5,489 nucleotides of DNA from DAIOEK01 sp964600595. GTDB lineage: Bacteria > Chloroflexota > Anaerolineae > Anaerolineales > Anaerolineaceae. The translations under genes and the position numbers were made by a program. Positions within the stretch are counted from its first letter, which is position 1; each line of letters starts with the position of its first letter. Positions 1-5,489 of this stretch are shown in pieces. The notes beneath the pieces were generated by a model, which was given only the letters and a program-made list of their open reading frames with translations, ran no database searches and was not told the DNA's origin. The stretch covers positions 1 through 5,489 of the forward strand of contig CAZRKL010000159.1 in NCBI GenBank assembly GCA_964600595.1. Direction: 5' to 3'.

Positions 1-1056
1 GGGGTGAATATTACCCGTTATTGCTCTTCTCCATTGCCGGGATGATGCTCATGTCATCTGCTGCCGATTTGATCATTGTTTTTCTGGCGTTGGAACTACT
101 CTCCATTCCACTGTATATCCTATCGGCAATCGCGGTGGATCGCACAGAATCTGAAGAGGCAGGTTTGAAATACTTCCTGCTCGGTGCTTTTGCTTCGGGT
201 TTTGTACTATATGGTACGGCAATGGTGTATGGCGCCACAGGCTACACTGACATCCAGGATATTGTGCAGGTGATCGCATCTGGGAAAGCCATCAGCGGAC
301 TGCTTCTGGCGGGTGGCGGCTTGCTGTTGATAGGCTTTGGTTTCAAGGTGGCAGCGTTTCCCTTCCAGGTCTGGACACCCGATGTCTATCAGGGCGCGCC
401 ATCTCCGGTAACTGGTTTCATGTCAGTTGGCGCCAAAGCGGCTGGTTTTGCAGCATTGGTCAGAGTTTTTGCATTCATCTTTCCGCAGATGGCTGTGAAT
501 CTGGCACCAGTCATGGCGATTTTAGCGGCTTTGACCATGATATTTGGAAATATCGCAGCGGTCACCCAGGGCAACATCAAACGGATGCTGGCTTATTCAA
601 GTATTGCGCATGCCGGTTACCTGTTGATGGCATTCGTGGCTTATGACCAGGTCGCTGCCGGAAAGAACAGTGTAGCCAGTATTCTTTTTTATCTGTTTAG
701 CTATGCCATTGCTTCCCTGGGCGCCTGGGCAGTTGTCACCGCCCTGGAAAAAGCGGAAGGCAAGGGGCTGGCGATCACCGATTATGCTGGTCTGGGTAAA
801 AAACAACCAGCCCTGGCGGCTGCCATGGCTGTGTTTATGCTGTCTTTTACCGGTATACCGCCTGCCCTCGGCTTTTGGGGTAAGCTCTATCTATTCCAAA
901 CAACCATTGAGGGTGGATATCTCTGGTTGGCAATCGTGGGATTGCTAACCTCCGTCGCCTCCGCCTGGTACTACCTGCGTGTGATAGTGATGATGTACAT
1001 GAAAGAGGGCGAACCGGAAGTTACCCCTGATCTCTGGGTAAAAATCGTTCCCTATG
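1..1056 (+). CDS. nuoN: NADH-quinone oxidoreductase subunit N (complex I), partial at both ends
   Basis: NuoN is one of the three antiporter-like membrane subunits of respiratory complex I and carries part of the proton-pumping path from quinone reduction. The first complete codon is at base 3; 351 residues are visible against about 480-490 in the family. Roughly 110-130 N-terminal residues and the last transmembrane helix are missing. Nearly all of it is hydrophobic helices with short loops. The key charged residues are present: the TM5 glutamate in LALELLSIPLY (codon 93-95), the TM7 lysine in FGFKVAAFPFQVWTPDVYQG (345-347), the TM8 lysine in SVGAKAAGF (435-437), and the TM12 lysine in GFWGKLYLF (882-884). 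The family motif NIKRMLAYSSIAHAGYL is also present. NuoN is normally the last gene of the nuo operon, so other nuo genes should lie to the left. Reading continues into the N run, so the stop is not seen. NuoM and NuoL are unlikely given the WTPDVYQGAP signature. Confidence 0.95.
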
Positions 1057-1156
1057 NNNNNNNNNNNNNNNNNNNNNNNNNNNNNNNNNNNNNNNNNNNN
1101 NNNNNNNNNNNNNNNNNNNNNNNNNNNNNNNNNNNNNNNNNNNNNNNNNNNNNNNN
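1057..1156. other. Assembly gap, exactly 100 N
   Basis: The run contains exactly 100 N, a length commonly used as a placeholder for a gap of unknown size. It cuts the 3' end of nuoN on the left and the 3' end of the helicase gene on the right. The missing parts (at least one NuoN transmembrane helix of about 30 residues, and about 40 or more residues of the helicase RNA-binding domain) already need around 200 bases. The true distance is therefore probably larger than shown. Confidence 0.98.
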
Positions 1157-2658
1157 ATGTTGGCATGCGATGCAATGATGCCAACCACCTCGCCGGGTTT
1201 TAATCCCTGCACTCGCCCTAAACCGATTCGTAACCGTGCCATTCCCGGCTCGTGTGATACTTCACTGACCTGCATCCGGCTGCCTGAACGCACAGCATCC
1301 ATCCTCTTTCCAGAGTCAGAACGTTGTGAGTAAGTCTTCACGATCTCCTGTACCGGGTGGATGGGTCGCTGTTTTTCTTCAGCGCGGGCAACTTTTAGCG
1401 CGGCGGCTGCAATATCCAGAGGATCAAAGCCCTCTTCCACCATCTTCATGACCAATTCCTTTTCACGGATGCAGCGTCCACGTTTCAACCACATTCCTAC
1501 TTTTTTCATCAGCTGTTCTTCACGGAAGACACGGATGGATTCTTCATTGGGTAAAACCGCCTGCTGGATCTTTTTCCGCGTGAAGTTTTCCACCTGACCC
1601 AGGCGGCGCCTTTCACCGGGAGATACCAGGCTGATGGCAGTGCCGGTTTTTCCGGCGCGCCCGGTGCGTCCAATGCGGTGCACATAGATCTCGGGGTCTT
1701 CCGGCAGGTGATAATTGAATACATGCGAAATATCGTCGATATCCAATCCGCGGGCAGCTACATCGGTAGCCACTACCACCTTGATCTGGTTCTGGCGGAA
1801 GCGGTTGAGCGTGCGCTCGCGGGCTTCCTGGCTCAGATCTCCGCTGAGGGCTTCGGCGGGGTAGCCGCGTAAGGAAAGCTCATTCGCGAGGTCGGCTGTC
1901 TCCACCCGCGTACGGACGAAGATCAGCGCGCTGGTGATTTCTTCCACCTCAAAGAGGCGGGTGAGCGCTCCAATTTTTTCGCTGTTGTTAACAAGATAAT
2001 ACTTTTGTGTGATGGCATCGACTGTAACCTGCTCCCGTTTAATGGAAACCTGTTTTGGGTCGTGCATGTATTTTTCTGCCAGACGGCGGATTTCTTTGGG
2101 GAGGGTTGCTGAGAACAGCGCGGTCTGTCTTTCAGCGGGGGTAGTTGCCAGAATGGTTTCAATATCTTCAATGAAACCCATGCTGAGCATTTCGTCTGCT
2201 TCATCCAGTACCAGGGTGCGGATGCCGGAGAGGTCTAACACATCTTTATTGAGGAGATCAATTAACCTGCCGGGAGTGCCGACAATAATATCCACGCCAC
2301 GGCGCAACTGGTTAATTTGTGGTCCATATGCCTGACCACCATAGACTGCCAGTACGCGTGCTTCCTGGTGCTTGCTGTAGCCCTGTAGCGCGCCGGCAAC
2401 CTGAAGTGCAAGTTCACGGGTGGGTGCCAGGATCAAACCCTGGGGAGTGCGTTGGTCAGGATCCAGTAATTGGATCATAGGGAGAGCGAAGGCGGCTGTT
2501 TTACCGGTGCCGGTTTGAGCCTGTCCGATGACATCCTCTCCCGCCAGCATGAGCGGAATAACTTCCGCCTGAATGGGGGTGGGAGTGGTGTAATTCTGTT
2601 CGGTAACAGCTTGAAGAAGACCTGTATGCAGGTTGAGTTGGTTAAATTCTGTGATCAT
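1157..2658 (-). CDS. deaD: DEAD-box ATP-dependent RNA helicase, DeaD/CsdA type, C-terminus missing
   Basis: An ATP-dependent RNA helicase that would unwind short RNA duplexes in the cytoplasm. DeaD/CsdA relatives act in ribosome assembly, cold adaptation and mRNA decay. All core motifs are intact: Q motif (F5 to Q30), AQTGTGKT (47-54), PTRELA (79-84), TPGR (128-131), DEAD (152-155), SAT (183-185), TDVAARGLD (298-306) and HRIGRTGRAG (327-336). Residues about 375-435 resemble the DeaD dimerisation segment. Residues 472-500 (MARLRIGLGRVQGLKPGEVV onward) begin a DbpA-type RNA-binding domain that runs into the gap, so about 40 or more residues and the stop are lost. DbpA/YxiN share that last domain but lack the dimerisation-like part, which favours DeaD; the symbol is moderately sure. 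The start is ATG at 2658, with AGGA six bases upstream. An in-frame TTG one codon earlier sits too close to that site. The gene is divergent from the P450 and has a long, hairpin-rich leader. Confidence 0.95.
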
Positions 2659-2664
2659 CAATTT

Positions 2665-2668
2665 TCCT
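2665..2668 (-). promoter_or_regulatory. Ribosome binding site of the helicase gene
   Basis: On the minus strand the sequence reads ACAGGAAAATTGATG. The AGGA core lies six bases before ATG 2658 and only three before the alternative TTG at 2661. The spacing decides for the ATG start. Confidence 0.65.
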
Positions 2669-2697
2669 GTCTAAAAATATGTTTGGAAAGGTTTGAT

Positions 2698-2756
2698 GAC
2701 CACGGATACCCGGTCTGGCTGATTGAACGCTGTCCCTTTCCTCGCGGAGTGAGACA
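2698..2756 (-). promoter_or_regulatory. Two possible RNA hairpins in the helicase 5' leader
   Basis: Between the terminator-like stem and the helicase start, minus-strand RNA can fold twice more. The first pairs TGTCTC (2756-2751) with GGGACA (2736-2731), six pairs including one G-U, with a small CTC/GAG stem (2749-2747 with 2743-2741) inside its loop. The second is GACCGG-GTAT-CCG-(TG)-GTC at 2715-2698, six pairs with a two-base bulge. In the first, the G-U pair becomes C-A on the plus strand, which favours the minus-strand RNA as the one that folds. Stems this short occur by chance, so the call is weak. Confidence 0.3.
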
Positions 2757-2766
2757 TGCTGCCAAT

Positions 2767-2794
2767 AGAAAAGCCCGACACTCTTTCGTCGGGC
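2767..2794 (-). terminator. Intrinsic terminator-like hairpin in the helicase leader
   Basis: The arms GCCCGAC (2773-2779) and GTCGGGC (2788-2794) form a perfect 7-bp, GC-rich stem with an 8-base loop. On the minus strand it is followed directly by TTTTCT (2772-2767), the layout of a rho-independent terminator. On the plus strand the stem is followed by GATCAT with no T run, so it works only in the minus direction. It lies 114 bases upstream of the helicase ATG. It could end an upstream or antisense transcript, or act as an attenuator within the helicase leader. No competing antiterminator pairing was identified. Confidence 0.6.
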
Positions 2795-2833
2795 GATCAT
2801 CCGAAAACACCAAAACAATTCCCTGAAACGATT

Positions 2834-2850
2834 ACCCCCATAGGGGTTTT
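2834..2850 (+). terminator. Short G/C hairpin with T run, weak
   Basis: ACCCC (2834-2838) pairs with GGGGT (2843-2847) around a CATA loop, and the plus strand continues with TTTTG. It resembles a small plus-strand terminator. The stem has only five pairs, and no plus-strand gene lies upstream within the contiguous sequence to be ended by it. A competing TTAC/GTAA pairing (2832-2835 with 2851-2854) is also possible. Confidence 0.25.
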
Positions 2851-2955
2851 GTAAGCGCCTAAGTTTACCACAAATATTGTTTTAGTGTAGGGTTCAATGT
2901 GCATTGGTAAATTGGGAATTCAGGTAAGGAATTGTTTAAGATATATAATTATTTT

Positions 2956-2964
2956 AGGAGAGGG
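2956..2964 (+). promoter_or_regulatory. Ribosome binding site of the P450 gene
   Basis: AGGAGAGGG sits just before ATG 2966, with five bases between its AGGAG core and the start codon. This strong site selects ATG 2966 over the in-frame ATG at 2897, which has no comparable site and would add 23 residues unlike a P450 N-terminus. Confidence 0.8.
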
Positions 2965-2965
2965 A

Positions 2966-4306
2966 ATGAACACATTTAAACAGGTACCCCCGCAGGAGTT
3001 ATTGGTAAATATCAGGCGGATTCAGCAGCAGATGCCCATGTATCTGCTTGAAGCCGGGCAGAAATATGGTGATCTGGTGCTGTTGGGGCAGGGGAAATTT
3101 TCCGCATATTTTGTTAATCATCCTGAGGCTATCCAGCACGTACTGCAGGACAACCATAAGAACTATACCAAGAACACCATCCAGTACAACCAGCTTCGCA
3201 AAATTACCGGCAATGGGTTGCTGACCAACGATGGGGATACCTGGCTCAAACACCGCCGGGTGCTCCAGCCGGCGTTCACCCGCCAACGATTGATGGCGCT
3301 CATCCCGCTGGTCAATGAGTTGATGCCACCCCTGGTCGACCGCTGGAAAAAGGCTGCCGATACCGGCGAGCTGATCAATATTGACCAGGAAATGATGGAG
3401 CTGGCACTCGAGATTGTCAGCAGGTCCATGTTCGGGATGGGCATTGCCGGGGAAACGAAAAAACTGACCGGCGCGGTTATCACTGCGCTCGATCATCTGA
3501 TTGACCGGGTTCGCAATCCCATGCAGCTGCCTGATCCCTTTCCCACTCGTGCGAACCTGCTCAACCGCAGCGCAATGCAGACATTGGATGAAGCCTGTTA
3601 CCGCATCATCCGCAGCGCAGAAGGAGCACAGCTCAGCGATGATAACCTGCTTGCTATGCTTCTACACGCACACCAGGATCCTGCCCTTGATTTTGGCGAA
3701 GCCCAGACTCGCGATGAGGTTATTACGATATTAATCGCCGGGCATGAGACGGTAGCTTCTGCCCTTACATGGACTTGGTATTTACTGTCCCAAAATCCTG
3801 CGTATTTTGAAAAGGCTGCGTTTGAAATACAATCAGTGTTGGGTAACCGCCCACCTGAAGAAGCCGATTACGAAAAACTGATTCTAACCGGGCAAATCTT
3901 CGACGAAGCCCTTCGTTTGTACCCGCCTGCATGGGTAATCTCGCGCCGCTCAATAGATTCAGATAGCGTGATGGGCGTGGAAATCCCCGCGAATGCGTTG
4001 GTCATCATGAGCCCGTATGTTGTTCACCGTCACAGTGAATTCTGGGAAGACCCAGAAACATTCCTCCCTGAGCGATTTTCGCCAGAAACCGAGAAAAAGC
4101 ACCCCCGTTATGCGTATATCCCGTTTGGTGGTGGACCGCGCCTGTGCATTGGTTACCAGTTTGCTCTGATCGAAGCCCGTATTATCCTTGCCCATCTGCT
4201 CTCACAATTCCGGGTGAAGCTGCCGGCAGATGCGCAGGTGCAGGTAGATCCGCTGGTAACCCTGCGTCCCCGACATGGTTTGTGGATGCAGGTGGAACAT
4301 GCGTGA
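2966..4306 (+). CDS. Cytochrome P450, probable CYP175-like carotenoid hydroxylase
   Basis: A soluble bacterial heme-thiolate monooxygenase of 446 residues, within the usual range. It has no signal peptide or membrane anchor. Hallmarks in order: helix C WLKHRR (93-98); helix I oxygen-activation motif AGHET (258-262); helix K ExxR (E314, R317) continuing as LYPPAWVISRR; PERF (368-371); and the heme loop FGGGPRLCIG (387-396) with the iron ligand Cys394 (codon 4145-4147). The stretch after ExxR resembles what I recall of Thermus CYP175A1, a beta-carotene 3-hydroxylase. The lycopene cyclase gene overlaps its 3' end by 8 bases, so both are probably one transcript. Together these suggest hydroxylation of the beta-ionone ring, giving cryptoxanthin or zeaxanthin. 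The P450 identity is sure; the substrate is inference. No ferredoxin or reductase is fused or encoded nearby, so electron donors must come from elsewhere. A fatty-acid or terpenoid substrate remains possible. Confidence 0.96.
   Translation: MNTFKQVPPQELLVNIRRIQQQMPMYLLEAGQKYGDLVLLGQGKFSAYFVNHPEAIQHVLQDNHKNYTKNTIQYNQLRKITGNGLLTNDGDTWLKHRRVLQPAFTRQRLMALIPLVNELMPPLVDRWKKAADTGELINIDQEMMELALEIVSRSMFGMGIAGETKKLTGAVITALDHLIDRVRNPMQLPDPFPTRANLLNRSAMQTLDEACYRIIRSAEGAQLSDDNLLAMLLHAHQDPALDFGEAQTRDEVITILIAGHETVASALTWTWYLLSQNPAYFEKAAFEIQSVLGNRPPEEADYEKLILTGQIFDEALRLYPPAWVISRRSIDSDSVMGVEIPANALVIMSPYVVHRHSEFWEDPETFLPERFSPETEKKHPRYAYIPFGGGPRLCIGYQFALIEARIILAHLLSQFRVKLPADAQVQVDPLVTLRPRHGLWMQVEHA
4290..4295 (+). 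promoter_or_regulatory. Ribosome binding site of the lycopene cyclase gene, inside the P450 gene
   Basis: AGGTGG lies three to four bases before ATG 4299, within the last P450 codons. The spacing is short, so re-initiation by ribosomes ending at TGA 4304-4306 probably helps. The in-frame ATG at 4275 has no such site. Confidence 0.5.
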
Positions 4307-5456
4307 GTACGATTACATCTTCGCTGGCGGTGGTGCTGCCGGGTTGAGCCTGGCTTACCATCTTACCCGTGGATCGGGTGAGGCTCCGTCTATCCTCATT
4401 CTGGATTTGGATGATAAACGTAAGAATGATCGTACCTGGTGCTTCTGGACCAATCGATCCACCGGGCTTGAAGAGATCTATCACCACACCTGGGACCAGT
4501 TGTGGTTTTTCGGGGAAAACTTTGAATCAAAAATTCCACTCGGCCGGTGGCGTTATGTCATGATCCGGGGAATCGATTTCTACAATTGGATGCGCGAGCA
4601 GCTCGGAAAAACCGGCAGGGTTGATTTTGTTCAGGCAGAAGTGCTGCGCATTGTAGATGATGTAGAACGACCCATAGTGGAAACAAAAGACGACGCTTAT
4701 ACTGCCGGTTGGGTCTTTGACAGCCGGGTCTTGCCGGGTTCCATCCAGATAGACCGCAGCCGTTACCATTACCTGCATCAGCATTTTCTGGGGTGGGAAA
4801 TAGAAACAGCCACAGATATTTTTGACCCTGACGCGCTGACCCTGTTTGATTTTCGTACTCCACAGAAGGGTGTGATGCGTTTCATGTATATTCTTCCCCA
4901 CTCTGCGCGCAGGGCACTGGTGGAATACACCCTGTTCTCAGCCGATTTGCTCAGCCAGGAAGAGTACGAGCAAGCCCTGCGTAAATACCTGGCGGATGTG
5001 CTTAAGGTGTCTGACTACCATATTCTGGATGTTGAGCAAAACCGCATTCCCATGACTGATTATCCATTTCAGCGCAGATTGGGAAAGCGTATCTGGGCAG
5101 TCGGAACGCTGGGCGGCAGGGTAAAGCCATCCTCAGGGTATGCCTTCTGGCGGATTTGGAATGATGCCATTGCTGTCGCTGATTCAATACGGCTATACAA
5201 GGACCCCGCACGTATTCCACTCACTCCAGCCCGGTACGCCTGGTTTGACCAGGTGATGCTGAATGTAATGTACCGGCAGGGGCACCTCACCAGGAAAGCA
5301 TTTACCTGGTTGTTTAAGAACAATCCTCCAGAACGGATTTTCAAATTCCTGAATGAAGATAATCCTTTATTTGAAGATATAAAAGTGTTATTGTCTTTGC
5401 CTATCCTGCCGTTTTTTAAGTCTTTCTGGAGGACGCAGATACAAAGAAAGATATAA
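4299..5456 (+). CDS. crtY: Lycopene beta-cyclase, CrtY type
   Basis: A flavoprotein that cyclises the psi ends of lycopene into beta rings (gamma- then beta-carotene). In this family the flavin is used in reduced form without net redox change, and the enzyme acts at the membrane. The 385 residues match the usual length. Visible motifs: the dinucleotide-binding YDYIFAGGGAAGLSLA (4-19), NDRTWCFW (43-50), FDSR (140-143), QHFLGWEIET (161-170), RFMYILPHSARRALVEYTLF (194-213), IPMTDYPF (250-257) and GTLGGRVKPSSGYAF (269-283), all typical of the lycopene cyclase family. ATG 4299 places the FAD motif at residue 10, as in relatives; ATG 4275 would add eight unneeded residues. The start overlaps the P450 stop in ATGCGTGA, implying translational coupling. 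The last 40 codons are noticeably AT-rich. No terminator is visible in the 33 bases after the stop. A final ATG at 5487 could start another gene, but has no clear ribosome site. Confidence 0.93.
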   Translation: MREYDYIFAGGGAAGLSLAYHLTRGSGEAPSILILDLDDKRKNDRTWCFWTNRSTGLEEIYHHTWDQLWFFGENFESKIPLGRWRYVMIRGIDFYNWMREQLGKTGRVDFVQAEVLRIVDDVERPIVETKDDAYTAGWVFDSRVLPGSIQIDRSRYHYLHQHFLGWEIETATDIFDPDALTLFDFRTPQKGVMRFMYILPHSARRALVEYTLFSADLLSQEEYEQALRKYLADVLKVSDYHILDVEQNRIPMTDYPFQRRLGKRIWAVGTLGGRVKPSSGYAFWRIWNDAIAVADSIRLYKDPARIPLTPARYAWFDQVMLNVMYRQGHLTRKAFTWLFKNNPPERIFKFLNEDNPLFEDIKVLLSLPILPFFKSFWRTQIQRKI

Positions 5457-5489
5457 TCACATTATACAAATATTAGACAAAGATTAATG

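Larger units (their letters stand above)
2659..2965. other. Divergent intergenic region between helicase and P450 genes
   Basis: About 307 bases without a credible protein gene. The helicase-proximal half (2690-2800) is GC-moderate and full of inverted repeats; the P450-proximal half (2860-2955) is AT-rich, as expected near promoters. Neither promoter is clear. For the helicase, an extended -10-like TGGTAAACT (minus strand, 2870-2862) has no good -35. It would start RNA near 2855 and give a leader of about 200 nt. For the P450, TATATA/TATAAT lies at 2942-2949, but so near the start codon that the leader would be about 10 nt, and the -35 (TTCAGG, 2919-2924) is poor. No tRNA or known riboswitch was recognised. 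Confidence 0.6.

Noticed and set aside
1021..1056. C-terminal tail of the helicase read after the N run on the minus strand
   Set aside because: It is the antisense of nuoN codons for the VKIVPY region, joined only through the N run.
1157..1178. C-terminal tail of NuoN read after the N run (CWHAMQ and stop)
   Set aside because: The reading frame across a gap of unknown length means nothing; these bases belong to the minus-strand helicase gene.
2470..2826. 118-residue plus-strand reading frame overlapping the helicase start and the leader
   Set aside because: Antisense to conserved helicase codons at its left, with no recognisable domain and no ribosome site; it is a shadow frame.
2942..2949. 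TATATA/TATAAT as the P450 promoter -10 box
   Set aside because: Transcription would start at about 2955, essentially on the ribosome site, and the -35 partner is poor. It lies in a generally AT-rich stretch, so chance is likely.
2897..2965. N-terminal extension of the P450 from ATG 2897 (23 extra residues)
   Set aside because: It has no ribosome binding site, while ATG 2966 has AGGAG at ideal spacing and gives a normal P450 N-terminus.
2999..3496. 165-residue minus-strand reading frame inside the P450 gene
   Set aside because: Fully antisense to conserved P450 sequence including helix C, with no recognisable domain; a coding shadow.
5421..5451. TCTTTC/GAAAGA inverted repeat near the end of crtY as a terminator
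   Set aside because: It lies inside the coding sequence, is AU-rich with a 19-base loop and lacks a following T run.
5487..5489. ATG at the window edge as the start of a next gene
   Set aside because: No clear ribosome site precedes it and no downstream codons are available, so it cannot be supported.

Overview
The window holds four protein genes and one assembly gap. From left to right: the middle part of nuoN (respiratory complex I, + strand); a run of exactly 100 N; a DEAD-box RNA helicase gene of the DeaD/CsdA type (- strand, 3' end lost in the gap); an intergenic region of about 300 bases with several hairpins; then a tightly coupled + strand pair, a cytochrome P450 followed by a lycopene cyclase of the CrtY type. 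No tRNA, rRNA, CRISPR array, insertion sequence or phage gene was seen.

The organism is bacterial. The look of the NuoN protein, the moderate GC content, and a DeaD-type helicase with a dimerisation-like segment and a DbpA-type RNA-binding domain would all fit a Chloroflexota bacterium, perhaps Anaerolineae. This is an impression from the protein sequences and no search was run. The 100-N run indicates a scaffold from a draft genome or metagenome bin.

The left half is housekeeping: a proton-pumping subunit of NADH dehydrogenase and an RNA helicase for ribosome assembly and mRNA turnover, drawn convergent across the gap. Because the gap has a conventional placeholder length and is too short for the missing gene ends, that adjacency is only scaffold-level.

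The right half is a carotenoid module. The P450 and crtY genes overlap by 8 bases, so they are almost certainly co-transcribed. Lycopene cyclase makes beta-carotene (or gamma-carotene). The P450 carries all family hallmarks and an ExxR region resembling Thermus CYP175A1, a beta-carotene 3-hydroxylase. The likely joint output is a hydroxylated cyclic carotenoid such as beta-cryptoxanthin or zeaxanthin. Upstream carotenoid genes and P450 redox partners are not in the window.

The intergenic region between the divergent helicase and P450 genes is the main non-coding feature. Read on the helicase strand, it has a 7-bp perfect stem followed by a U-rich run, 114 nt before the helicase start codon, and two further hairpins between that and the gene. 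This would suit a leader attenuator or a short terminated RNA.
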